NCBI RefSeq assembly: GCF_000327385.1
Contig: NW_008709295.1
Span: 1,631,963-1,695,962, forward strand
Source of the DNA: Lottia gigantea
Lineage: Eukaryota; Mollusca; Gastropoda; Lottiidae
Length of the DNA: 64,000 nt
Direction of reading: 5' to 3'
Part shown: piece by piece, positions 45,063 through 56,312 of the stretch
Position numbering within the stretch: the stretch's first letter is position 1
How the letters are laid out: the number at the start of each line of letters is the position of its first letter
Program-made: the position numbers and the translations under genes
Notes under the pieces: model-generated
Database searches by the model: none
Seen by the model: the letters and a program-made list of their open reading frames with translations, nothing else
What the model was told of the DNA's origin: nothing

Positions 45063-46247
45063 ATGGCAAATAAAATATTACATCCAATCTTTAGATTATA
45101 CGATCCGATTCGTTATTCATTTAACAAGAAAAAGAGGATTATATTATCATCTCACCGACTGTTGGTTCTAAATCCCAATTGAATGGTGGTGGTAGAATTA
45201 CCTTCGAAACAAATTCATTATCGAATTGGTTGCTTCTTTCCGATGCTTATTTCAGATGCGATTTCAAAATCAAAGACGCCACTCAGAATCAAGTTCCACA
45301 AACTAATACAACGTTAGAAAACAATTTCTTTCCATCTTTATTTAGCGAGATGGTTTTGGAAGCTGGTTCAAATCCGATAGAAACCATCAAACACCCTGGG
45401 GAATTCGACCACAATGTTGAAAACAGTTTTATATCCTAAAGATTTCAATTCAGTCTCAGGTTGGATACCCGGTGTCAGCGATGGAAGTGTTTTAAAAGAA
45501 CCGGTAAGAAATCTCGTAAATGATGCTGAGTGAGAGTTGTTGCTCGAGACACAATAGAAAGAGTAGCACGAGCAGCTAATCATGGATTCGAAAAACGAGT
45601 ACGAGTATAATAATGTTGTTGAGAATAATAGGTGGGGTAATTACGTAAATTGGAAATTATATCCTTTATTCGGTCTGTTTGAATACAAAAAGATTTCCAT
45701 AGGGTTACCAAATAAAATTCATCTACAAAGAGAAATCAACGATGATAAGATATTCTTTGAAGAGAATGCTTCAAATTCAAAATTAGAAATAACGAATCTC
45801 CAACTTTTCATACCCGTAATAACACCATCAATTGAACCAGCAAGATATTTAATGGTTGGTTTCAAGAACTTACCAGACTCTCAGACGAATGACAATAATG
45901 TCTTCAGAGTGGTAATGAACCAAACTCAAGATCCTATAATCCATAAAGTTCAAGTAAGATTAAACAACGATAATTATCCTAACCAACCTTTAACAATTAA
46001 TCCAACCACAAAGGATTATAATAAATTGTATAGAAACTATAAAAACATGTGTGAATTATTTGGAAATCCACCTCAGTATGAATATGTATATTTTGCAATT
46101 AATTATCCAATCTTCTGTTTTGATCTATCAGCTCATAAAGAAGATCTTTTCAAAACAGGAGTGAACATAAATATTCTTATTGAAAAAAACACAAGGAGAT
46201 GTAACCGGTTATTGTTTACTACTCGAAAAAGCAAACCATTTAATTAA
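45063..46247 (+). pseudogene. Polinton major capsid protein (Polinton 1), fossil
   Basis: N-terminal MANKIL, then DPIRYSFNKKK-type and SLSNWLLLSDAYFRCDFKI segments. The C-terminal part has LMVGFKNLPDSQT, VFRVVMNQTQDP, and a final ICFDLS-like region. Co-linear with the Polinton 2 copy at 62385-63361. Double-jelly-roll capsid identity is inferred from position, size and family resemblance. Broken. Confidence 0.65.
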
Positions 46248-46300
46248 AATAGCAGATAGAAGAATGATAAGAATTGAGTAAAAAATACACCCTTAAAAAT

Positions 46301-46905
46301 GAAACCAGAAACTTTAGTTATGAAAATAATAGAAGCTGTTGAAACAGATTCCCCAACTGTAATAACTTTCAGTGGTAAAAAAAATCAACATAACTAAAAA
46401 AACTTATTGATAAATACAAATATTGTAAAGTCAGAGATGATATAGACTTAGAAAGAATTGACACAAATGTAAAAAAAAGGTGGATTTATATTTCCCCTAC
46501 CTTTGATATTTGTTGGTCTTACCGCGGCGGATGCAATAGCTGGTGGTGAAGCTGCTGGAGTAAGTAGTGCCAACGAAAAGAAAGCAGCTGCAGTAACAAC
46601 TGCCGAAGAACAGACACAATTTAGAAATAGAAAAGATAGCAAAGAAAGCAGCTGCTGCAATGAAAGCAGCTACTGCAAAAAAAGGTTCAGGAGTGGCACA
46701 ATAAAATAATAGGAAAAAGATTTGGGGTAGAAACAATGAAAACTGTTAAACAAGGATTAAATAAATTAGTAGATAGTATTGACACAGGAGAAGTGGAAGT
46801 CAAAAATAAGGAATATTTTAAAAAAAATATAAACACTGGAGAAGGATTATTTCTTTCAAAGTATAAAGGATTAAGGATTGATTTTTGGAATAAAATAAAA
46901 TAATA
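46301..46905 (+). pseudogene. Polinton short Ala/Gly-rich frame (Polinton 1), fossil
   Basis: Counterpart of 61730-62293. It has a hydrophobic Ala/Gly segment followed by a charged helix and a basic end (KKRFRSG). The function is unknown; it may be a minor virion protein by position between capsid and ATPase. Broken. Confidence 0.45.
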
Positions 46906-46909
46906 AAAA

Positions 46910-47188
46910 ATGGGTAAAAAATTTAATCATTCAGAAATATTTCCTAGTAAGCCCATGCTCATGTGTATATGCGGTAGTTCCGGTTCTGGGAAAACTCATC
47001 TCACTTTTAACATGTTGACAACACCAAACCTTTTAGATTTCGATTCACTATATATCTACACAACAACACCAGAGCAATCGTATTATCAATTCCTCAAAGC
47101 TTTAGAATATTTACCAAAGAAAGATGTTCAAGACATATTTCAATATTACGAAAAAAACGAAGAAGAAGTGGAATTAAAGATATCATAG
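46910..47188 (+). pseudogene. Polinton packaging ATPase (Polinton 1), fossil
   Basis: Begins MGKKFNHSEIFPSKPMLMCI and contains the Walker A box GSSGSGKT. Family: FtsK/HerA-type genome-packaging ATPase. Only the front part is represented here. Confidence 0.7.
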
Positions 47189-47239
47189 TTACCTACATTA
47201 AATCAAAGAATCCAACGGATATAGACGTTTTTCTTACGA

Positions 47240-47405
47240 AAAATGTTAATGATCTAAAGAGAGACCATTTCAAACGACATATTTACCACTTAATTCCTTT
47301 ATGATTTAAGATATAAATCTGGAAATCAAAGATGGTAAAAATAGATTTATAGATTTTGGTAACGAGGAAATTGTTATTCAACTGCATTTAAAACAAAAAA
47401 ATTAA
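47240..47405 (+). pseudogene. Polinton penton-like gene, remnant (Polinton 1)
   Basis: A short stretch corresponds to the end of the penton-like gene of Polinton 2 (NLEIKDGKN, FGNEEIVIQLH). It directly abuts ATPase sequence, so the genes lying between them in Polinton 2 are absent here. Confidence 0.5.
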
Positions 47406-49884
47406 CACTCTTCATTCTCTTCTTGAATAGTAAGGTAATCGAAATCATCAAATTCATAGTTTTCATCCAAACTCAAGTCATCTTTATTACTATAAGGATA
47501 CATGATTCCTTCATCGTCCGGTGCTTTTCTCTAAACGAGATTCAGATAACTTCTAAAAACTTTCTGTTGTTTATCATCATCCTTTTTCCCATGGTTTCTT
47601 AAATTCATTCGTCACATCATGTCCACTAGCTAATCGAATACAATCTTCTACAGCTATCTTATCATTAGAGTAACCCTTTAACGTTGTCTTTTCTTTTAGA
47701 ATACCGTCGGAAGTTAGAATGATATTGTATTTAACTTTTGGCGCTAAATATAAACCATATATAATTCCACCATCGCCGTAATCATTCTTTCCTTTACAAT
47801 AATCATTTTCGGACACCAACCCAGCTTCATTTAATTTATCCCAATTGCTAGACGAAATGTATAAACTAGAAGTATCTGTATAGTATATTTCCGGCTTATA
47901 AAATCCATCTATCACGTGAATAAAATTATTCATTATTTTTTTACTGTGAGATAATACGAATGATCCCAAATGACTAGGTGTTAGTCGTGTAGATTTAGGA
48001 GGTGTACAGTCAAATTCTTTTTCTTCTTCATTTATCTCAACGATATATTGAGTCTCTTTACTTGAGGAAAGCTTTTTGCCGTATGAATCGAAGTTGGCTT
48101 TTAAAGTTGCTTCACTCCATAAATGTCTCGATGTAGTTATATCCTTCTGAATAGATTTACCATACAATGAATTACCTAATAATTTCATACAATTACTGCC
48201 TACGATATTACCTTCTCGTTTATATTTATTTCTAAGATCTCTCAAAATTAAAATATAATCTCTATATGGTGGAGTTTTAAAATTTTCTTCGTATACTATA
48301 CCATCTAATATTTTAATAATTCGTCCACCGGCTTTAACTATTTCTTGAATATCGACCGATGTTAAAACTTCTGAACAGAAACCATTTCTGAACCTGATTT
48401 TAGTGCCAGTTTCCTTATTACCATCTTTGTTCGTAAAAGTAATTTTATCTTTAGCTGGTATGGGTTGGAAGAACATCTTGGTAGGATATTCAAACCAGAC
48501 TTTTAAAATAGCCGTTCTAGGTCTGAATTTCTGCTCATTAAAGAGCTTAACAAATTCTTTATTTTCTTCTTGTAGAAATAGTCTACAACTTTCCGCCCTC
48601 GGATATTCGCTATCTAAATCCGACATGGCGGAAACCGTTAGCATCAAAGGCCATTAGTTTAGTACATTTTATTTTTTTAAGTCTCGAATGAACCTCCGTT
48701 TTATCTTTTTTACTTTTACTATATTCTTTAAATAAATCAATTATATTATCACTTGGTGTTTTACTAAACTCCTTTAATACATCCATTTTATTCGTTTCAA
48801 ATGATTTTCGATTTGCCGAAACTCTTCCTCCTTTAATGGATTGTCTGATAAAATATCTTATAAAAGGGTGTGTATGTGAGTAAATTTTTTCTACGTTTTC
48901 TTTTTCGGTTGTGTGTTTCGGAACCATTCTAGTAGTTTCATACCATTCTACTTCAACCATTTCTTTATGGTAATGATACAAATAATACCAACCCTTTAAA
49001 GATAAAGAAGGAGCCGTTAGATTATTGGAAATATTCTGAAATACAACTTCTTTCATAACTTTGTTATATTTTATCAAACAAGCTCCGAGACATGACGTAT
49101 CTGTTTTAGCGTAAGGTTCCCATTCGTGTCTTAAAGATTCCCAATTAAAATATCGGTGTATTTTGCAATATTAATATCGGTGATCTTTCTCAAATTCATA
49201 GGTAGATTAAATGAATTTCCCCATGCCGCCAAACTAGATTTTTCATGTTGATAGGAACATATGAAATTAATATTTTGCAGATAATTAGAGTTGCCCATTA
49301 TTTGTTTTTGTCTTTTCCATTTTTTCTGTAAATATTCATGTGAATGAATTAGTTAAAGGTAGAGACAGAATGGCTGTCATTATCATCTTTACAAGTTCTA
49401 CATACGTTTTCATCGTCATTATCTTCTATTTCTGTAATGCCTAAGGTTTTGTTATTTCTTTTAATGAGACAGAAATGCGATTTATGTAAGTAAAATACCC
49501 AATCTGATTCCTCGGATACTTTCTTTTGTTGAAAATGTCTATGTTTGGGCATATATGATTTTGAAAAACTGTTGATGAAATCATGAAATTCTTTTGTGTA
49601 GTCTTCGTTTTGAAATTGTTTCTACGTAAAATGATTTTTCCTGAGAAATACCAATCAGAAGCATCCGATTTTACATCCACAGTTGCGAAGAAATTGCAAA
49701 AAGTTTTGGCATTAAAGCCTACAAATTCCATTTTTTGTTTGTGTTCTCCATCTTGAATTATCTCTCCATCTAACTCAATTTGTCCTTTAAATGTATCAAA
49801 TTTATCAGAGATAAGATTAATAATACTGAAAAAAAGTTCATTTGATTTAAATGTTTCATCGTCTAAAATTTCAATTTTATTCAT
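47405..49884 (-). pseudogene. Polinton protein-primed DNA polymerase B (Polinton 1), fossil
   Basis: Family B polymerase used to copy Polinton DNA. Recognisable parts: the N-terminal region (MNKIEILDDETFKSN), a middle with SHLGSFVLSHSKKIMNN, the motif B region NCMKLLGNSLYGKS, and the palm motif C region near 47.88 kb. Convergent with the capsid-side genes. Broken. A second copy lies at 56313-58811. Confidence 0.75.
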
Positions 49885-49911
49885 ATTTTTAACTATTTTT
49901 AACTAGGAATT

Positions 49912-50351
49912 TTTAACTTTTATTGATGATATTTCTACATCAAATTTATCTAAAATTTCATTGAATTTTTCTAATTCTTCAATGGTTATGTTCTTATCTT
50001 CTCTCGATCTTTCGAAAAAAATGAATAATTTATTAAGATATGTATTAAAATTTCTGTTTTCTTTTTATAATGAGCTTTCTGTTTTGATGTAAAACCTGAA
50101 GTAATCAATCCACAAGATGAAGTTTGAACGGCAGTGAACGCGGTTAATACAGTTGGGACAATTATTGGAAGCATTAATCCACCGGTTACGGCTGTTGCCA
50201 CCGTTATCCCTACTGTTAGAACTGTGCTTAATGTTTTGAAAACAGAATCAATTCTACTCCATTTTTTCTACATTTGTTGAAGTGTTTTAGTTTTTCTTTT
50301 AGTTCATTTTGTTTTTCTGTCATGTAGTTTTGTCTGCTTTCTAGTTCCATT
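49912..50351 (-). pseudogene. Polinton short hydrophobic frame (Polinton 1), fossil
   Basis: A charged N-terminus is followed by a hydrophobic Gly/Val/Ala segment (TAVTGGLMLPIIVPTVL) and then a Lys-rich helix. Polintons commonly carry such a frame next to the polymerase; its role is unknown. Counterpart at 55899-56215. Confidence 0.5.
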
Positions 50352-50849
50352 TTTTAGGTAAGTAAATTAAGTGAACTTCTGATAAAGCAAAAGATGGAAA
50401 GTGTTTAACATCTATAATAGGTTTCCCAATAAGATCTCCATTCTTTATTTTTTCATTATCTGTCATAATTATTTCAGGTTTAATACCAAAAACTTTTACT
50501 GATACTAACGACATTTGTTCTTTCGAATCATTAATCTTATTCAGATGAACTGAAAATTTGGGTTTTTCGATATCGATTGTTATTATACATCTACAGGTAT
50601 ATATACCTCTAACTTCTGTTCCCTCATTACGTTCAATTATTGATGAAAATATTATAAATTGTTTTTACCTTGATGACTTTTATGAATATCGATAGAGGTA
50701 AATAAATCAGTTGGATAGATAATTCCGTCTTCATATGAAAAGCTATTATTAACAAAAGTCTGTCGTTTGTAAAAAGTCATAACTACTTACTTCTTTTTCT
50801 CCTTCTGGATTTCTAATAATAATCTTCTTCATTATCTGGTGTGATCAAC

Positions 50850-51010
50850 AATGAAATGTAGGGTGTTTAGGTCTTTTTTAGTGTAAGAATTTATGAAATG
50901 TAGGGTGTTTAGGTCTTTTTTGGGGCCTTTCAATTTGGTCGCACTTTCCCCATGAAATGAAATGGAATGGGGAATCCCCGTGCGACCAAATTGAAAGGTC
51001 CCATACTACT
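50850..51010. repeat. Internal Polinton terminal fragment
   Basis: Subterminal repeats, the complete hairpin (two arms of 'gacctttcaatttggtcgca' type) and the TACTACT end, lying inside the Polinton 1 block. The flanking six bases do not match those at 44678-44683. Confidence 0.8.
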
Positions 51011-51790
51011 ATCATCATCTTTTATTGTTGGTATCAAAACATTTTGTTTTTGTTGACTTTTATGAATATCAATTGAGGTAAATATATCGTTATTAACAAA
51101 ATATAGTTTTAAGTATTCATAGTCTGATGATCGTAAAAACTCATAACTGCTTGCTTCTTTTTGTGGTTCTGGATTTCTAATAATACTTACTGATGGTGGA
51201 GTTTCCGTTTCCAATATCATTTGAAATTCACTAAATGAAAGATTATTATCTTCTTTATCTGGAATGATCAACATTCTAAACCTATCTATATATTTTCCAC
51301 TCGTTTTAATTTCATATCAGTGATCATTCTTGCCGTTTTCGTCGTTAATTTCTAATTCTTTAGTTTCTACATTTTCTGTACCATTGATAAACTGGAGAAC
51401 TTTGCGAGCGTTAAATTGAGAATTAGATGAAAATCCTGATTTTTGTCTCAAGAATATTGAATCAACTTTTACCTGCAAAGGAAAAATAATTTCAATTATA
51501 AGTTTTCCTTTGAAAATAAAAGTAGAATAATCACCAAGAAACATTTTAAGGGGATTATCATTTTTTTGTTTATATACTCATATATTTGCTGTAAATCCAT
51601 ATATATTTTTATATTCATACTCTTTTGATCTATCAATATTATCAGTAATAGAAGCATCACTAAGACTCAAATTTCCAAATGGAAGACTAAAATAATATGA
51701 TTTATTTTCTTTCTTGAGATACTTTTCTAATGCGACTATATTTTTGTCCTTTTTTTAAAACTAGGTTATTAATAGTGGTTATCTAATGTT
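51011..51790 (-). pseudogene. Polinton frame of unknown function (Polinton 1), fossil
   Basis: Contains YSTFIFKGKLIIEIIFPLQV, FNARKVLQFINGTEN and RNPEPQKEASSYEFL. Part of the same gene recurs at 50352-50848 beyond the terminal fragment, and the homologue is at 55099-55890. No known domain recognised. Confidence 0.45.
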
Positions 51791-52370
51791 GAATAACACT
51801 ATCATCAATGTTCTGTATTTGTTGTTGAATATAGGTTTTGATTTCGCTATCATCTATGTTTTGTATTTGTTGTTGAATATAGGTTTTGATTTCGCTATCA
51901 TCTATGTTTTGTATTTGTTGTTTAATATTTCTTAGTTCTTTTTGTAATTCACTGTTAAGTTTAGTTTCCAGAGCATTTAATTCCTGTTCAAACGCACCTT
52001 CATTTTCACCTGGAATGTTATCTATTAATTGTTGAATGTCTAATTTTTGTTTTGCAATCTTATCCTCTGATTTAGATATTAATGAAATAAAATTTTGTAA
52101 CTCAGTTTTATTCGTTACGTCGACTAATTGTTCTTGAATAAAACTTATTAAACATTTTACCTCTTGTTGAAGTTTAGTATCATTAATAACATTTTTATTA
52201 TTTAGTTGACGTTTGAAGAATCTTTTCTCATTACTTATTTTATCTTCTAAATGTTTTTATTTACTTCAATTGAATTTATTTGTTCCCGTAAATATTTCTT
52301 GTGAACAGCGTCATTATCGTTTTCCGGAGACTTTCGCCCATCTCATAAGTTGAAAATTTGTGGTTGTATC
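51791..52370 (-). pseudogene. Polinton coiled-coil frame with 16-residue repeats, fossil
   Basis: A 48-bp direct repeat (about 51790-51930) encodes tandem copies of YIQQQIQNIDDSEIKT, and the rest is Gln/Leu/Ile-rich helix. It lies between integrase and the unknown frame. It could be a fibre-like or scaffolding component; this is a guess from the repeat structure. Broken. Confidence 0.4.
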
Positions 52371-52402
52371 GGTTCCATATTTATCGAGAAAGATATTCAT
52401 TT

Positions 52403-53225
52403 TTAGAAGTCGGTTTTTTGAAGTTCGTTATGATAAAACCTACCTATGATTTGTTCTTTGTCTTGATTGATTAATTCATATATCGGAGGTGATGTGGTGT
52501 TTACTTTATCAACGATGAATATTTCGTTTGTCCAGTATCCAACGTAACCTTTTTTGAATTTACTTTTATATTTGAAAATACGAACTCGATCTCCGACTTT
52601 AAATTTGGGTTTAATATTCAAATTCTTTATTTCATTTTCGTAGTTATGTTGTGCGTTAATTGACCTTATAATATTTTGATTATTTGAGGCTTGTGTCGGT
52701 GTGACACCTATAAATGAATGAATTTTGTTATTGTATTCATCTACAACCTCTGGTAATATTTTAAGCCATTTTTGGGATTTCAATTCCGTGAACTTTTTGA
52801 ATAATTTATTTTTTAGAGTTCTGTTATATCTCTCAATAACTACAGCTTTACCTTCATTATGCGTGCTGTAAATTTCAAATCCCAGAGATTTCATGTTTAT
52901 ATTATAAAATTCACTTCCTTTATCTACCCATAGTTTTTCTGGATGTCGGTTAGATTGTTTCATAATCGTTTCAAATGCGTGTTTTGTTTTTCAAAGGACT
53001 AACCCATGCATATCTCGTATACAAATCTATAACTGTTAAGCAATATTTATATCCTCTTTCGACTGGCATATTAATTAAATCGGCTGACCATATTCCATCT
53101 TTTTCAAATACTTTAACTTTTAAAAAGTTTTTAGTTTTTCTAAATTCTTTATGAATTTCATCCGCTAATCCCATGCTCAATGTCATCTTTGCTTTTAACA
53201 GTTTTATGATCATAGCCCTTTGCAT
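52403..53225 (-). pseudogene. Polinton integrase (Polinton 1), fossil
   Basis: Retroviral-type (rve) integrase. The first Asp region is SADLINMPVERGYKY with LTVIDLYTRYAW; the second is LWVDKGSEFYN; the Glu region is VIERYNRTLKNK. A C-terminal chromo/SH3-like tail follows (KFKVGDRVRIFKYKSKFKKG). It inserts Polinton DNA with a short target duplication. Broken. Confidence 0.8.
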
Positions 53226-53318
53226 TCTCTCTTTGAAAGTTGGATTTGGAATATTTTCAACTTTAAAACCTTTTACTTTCCTTTCTTCTAATCTCCTGTT
53301 TCGCAGATCTCTTATTAG

Positions 53319-53534
53319 TTATAATTCTTTCAACTCCTTAGATTGTTTCACTGTGTCGCTTAAACTCTTTCCCGCTTGCGCGATTGAGCCGATGGATTTC
53401 GCCCCGGATGAAATGAGTGATTTGTTGTTTGAAACAAAGCTAGCTACTTTTGGAATTATTGGTAATGAAGAAAAGAATCCGTCGCCCGAACAATCTTCGA
53501 ATTTGTGTTGTTCGTGTTTTAGAATTAAACTCAT
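53319..53534 (-). pseudogene. Polinton short virion-type frame next to the end, fossil
   Basis: Contains GDGFFSSLPIIPKVASFVSN and a Ser/Ala/Gly-rich amphipathic stretch, resembling small Polinton proteins likened to adenovirus minor virion proteins. The assignment is tentative. Confidence 0.35.
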
Positions 53535-53639
53535 CCTATTTTTAAATGCGTTAATTTAACGAAGAAATTTTGGTCTGTTTTTTTTTCGAAAAAAAGAGTT
53601 ATCTCCCGTCTACTAAAAATAACATTATTTAAAACGAGG

Positions 53640-53817
53640 CTATTAAAAAACCGGATGTTATGTTATTTTATATAAGGTTATTTTTAATATGCTTTTTTTG
53701 ATGGAATGTAGGAATTGATTTAAGGTGATTTTGGTTTAAGAATTTATGAAATGTAGGGTGTATAGGTCTTTTTGGGGACCTTTCAATTTGGTCGCACTTT
53801 CCCCATGAAATACTACT
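53640..53817. repeat. Polinton right terminus (Polinton 1)
   Basis: Subterminal 'atttatgaaatgtagggtg' copy, then 'ggacctttcaatttggtcgc' and TACTACT at 53811-53817. The hairpin is shortened compared with the left end. Confidence 0.75.
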
Positions 53818-53822
53818 GATTT

Positions 53823-55098
53823 GTACTTTTAACTTTACAGATATTTGAAAATTCGACTTTTTACTACCGAATGATAACATTTTTGAGTACCGAATGGTAT
53901 CAAATTCCAACGTCTTTTTACTACCGAACGTTAAACGGTTTAAACGATGGGTTGACTATTGAATGTTTACATGCTTTTCTTTTCGGTAGAAAATCCCATT
54001 GTGACTTTAAAATGCAACGTTTTATCACTGTATTTTTTTCCGATTCTGGTCAGAGCGCCCAGCCAAAACTGCATATGTCACATATTAACTGACATCATTA
54101 TCTGTCATAAAGAACGTGTCGTTGTTTAAATGTAAAATGAAGCATTTTTTCCAACCGGAAATGACGTAGGACGTAGCCAATCTTGACGTCTTTCGAATTA
54201 CTGCCTCAATTCTGAATCCATTTTTGATCAAATTTTTGTTTTGTTCTTTACTTGTAAGTAATGGCTAAAGGATAGCACTTTAAAGCAAAAAAATTAAGAT
54301 TTTGATTTTGTCGCTGACTTATTTTCTTTTTAATAATAACGTTTTTTCAACCTCTACAATTTTATTTCGATCGATCTGAAAATTTACTAGTTGATAAACA
54401 TTTTGATTGCAAACAAAATTTTGTTCTCAAAATTTCTGTATCACTTCCGGTATTGACGTCATTCGCTCTTAAAGTTGAATTTTTCGGACTAAATTTAGGT
54501 CGCATTTTTACTATGATGTAAAGAGTCTCGCCGCATTCACAAAGCGAAATTCAATATTAATTGCGGAATGACATTCATCTTAAGCTAAAGACACATACAT
54601 GCGGTTCGTGGTCCGGTGGCGACGCGATGCGTTCATTTCACCGGATCGAAACAAACATGGGTATGTAATTGACATGACACATACATGCTATTGCATTGCG
54701 TTGCTATATTTCCCCGCTGCGTTTCACCGTACCAAAAAGTCTCGGGACTTTCTGTCTGGTGAAACGCAGCGATGCCGCAGGTGATTTCCATTATTTTCAG
54801 ACGTCATTGTGGGGAAACCCCATCTTTACAGAGTGGAAGCCGTCAACATGCCACGTCCAGCAGCAATAACTCAAAATTTAACGCAAAAGTGAACCGCGCG
54901 TATGTGCCATACCTACCGCAACGGTACCGCATAATTGCACCGGTTTGCCGCAAAGCAGACATCGCACCCGCATGTACGTGTCTTCAGCTTTAACGTTAAT
55001 AGCCGAATTGTCCGGGAATTGCCGAATGGTGATTATGTTTTCATTCAATGCTACATGTGTGATACGCACTGCCTCAGTACCCGTCTGCACGGCTCTAG
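53823..55098 (+). mobile_element. Helitron-like composite repeat (plus copy)
   Basis: An end-to-end match, inverted, to 22450-23640. The 3' side reads CACTGCCTCAGTA, 'ccgtctgcacggct', CTAG at 55095-55098, immediately followed by Polinton 2 sequence. The copy at 22450 has unrelated DNA at that point, so CTAG marks a real end. Non-coding. Confidence 0.55.
54580..54993. mobile_element. Nested MITE, second copy
   Basis: Edges 'ttaagctaaagacacatac' (54580 on) and 'gtacgtgtcttcagctttaa' (to 54993) are inverted copies with TTAA at each end. At 414 bp it is longer than the 343-bp sister at 22565-22907. The interior has several self-inverse 'gtttcacc/ggtgaaac' stretches. Confidence 0.5.
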
Positions 55099-55890
55099 TT
55101 CTACTTTTATTTTCAAAGGAAAACTTATAATTGAAATTATTTTTCCTATGCAGGTAAAAGTTGATTCAATATTCTTCAGACAAAACTTACATACAACTAA
55201 AAAATTTAACGCTCAAAAAGTTCTTCAGTTTATCAATGGTACAAAAAATGTGGAAATTAAAGAATTTGGAATTAATGACAAAAGCAGCATGATTCTTCAC
55301 TTAATTGAAATTAAAACGAGTGGAAAATATATAGATGGATTTAGAATGTTAATCATACCAGATAATAAAGAAGATGAATTTCCATTGAGTGATTTTGATG
55401 AATATGAATATCATTAGAAATCCAGAACCAGAAAAAGAAGTAAGTAGTTATCACTTTTTACGAACGACCGACTTTGAATACGTAAAACTATATTTTGTTA
55501 ATAAAAGTTTTTTTTACATAAAGACGGAATTATCTATTCAATTGATTTATTTACCTCAATCGATATTCATAAAAGTCATCAAGGTAAACAATTTATAATA
55601 TTTTCATCAATAATTGAACGTAATGATGGAACAGAAGTTGGAGGTATATAGACCTGTACATGTAAAATAAGAATCAATAGCGAAAACCAAAATTTTCAGT
55701 TCATCTGAATAAGATTAATGATTCGAAAGAACAAATGTCGTTAGTATCAGTAGAAGTTCTTGTTATTAAACCTAAAATTATTATAACAGATAATGAAAAA
55801 ATAAAGAATGCACAACTTATTGGGCAACCTATTGTAGATGTTAAACACTTTCCATCTTTTGCTTTATCAGAAATTAATTTAATTTAATTA
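55099..55890 (+). pseudogene. Polinton frame of unknown function (Polinton 2), fossil
   Basis: Homologue of 51011-51544: FIFKGKLIIEIIFPMQVKVD, VLQFINGTKNVE, RNPEPEKEVSSYHFL, and an end VDVKHFPSFALSE. It starts abruptly at the repeat boundary. Broken. Confidence 0.45.
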
Positions 55891-55898
55891 CCTAAAAA

Positions 55899-56215
55899 AT
55901 GGAAATAGAAAGCAGACAAAACTACATGATAGAAAAACAAAATGAACTGAAAGAAAAACTAAAAGCACAGTTCTAACAGTAGGGATAACGGTGGCAACAG
56001 CCGTAACCGGTGGATTAATGCTTCCAATAATTGTCCCAACTGTATTATTCGCGTTCACTGTCGATCAAACTTCATCTTGTGAATTGATTACTTTAGGTTT
56101 TACATCAAAACAGAAAGCTCATTATGAAAAGAGAACTGAAATTTTAAATACATATCTTAATAAATTATTCATTTTTTTTTTCGAAAGATCGAGAGAAGAT
56201 AAGAACTAAACCATT
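55899..56215 (+). pseudogene. Polinton short hydrophobic frame (Polinton 2), fossil
   Basis: Contains the hydrophobic TAVTGGLMLPIIVPTVLF stretch and a Lys-rich helix, as in 49912-50351. Confidence 0.45.
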
Positions 56216-56312
56216 GAAGAATTAAAAAAATTCAATGAAATTTTAGATAAATTTGATGTAGAAATATCATCAATAAAAGTTGAAAATTCTTAGTTAAAAA
56301 TAGTTTTAAAAT

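Larger units (their letters stand above)
44684..53817 (-). mobile_element. Polinton 1 (fossil, composite)
   Basis: A Maverick/Polinton whose ends read AGTAGTA (44684) and TACTACT (53817). The six bases outside are tatttg and gatttg, a near-match that suggests one target duplication around the whole block. Capsid-side genes lie at the left on the plus strand; polymerase and integrase are on the minus strand. A second terminal fragment (about 50850-51010) sits inside, and the gene it splits is partly present on both sides, so at least two Polinton copies have been joined. It is clearly broken, with at least ten breaks. Age: moderate, since many frames are still readable. Confidence 0.85.

Noticed and set aside
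54935-55417. 160-codon frame crossing 55098
   Set aside because: It fuses the Helitron-like repeat to Polinton 2 sequence across an element boundary, so it is a chance read-through.
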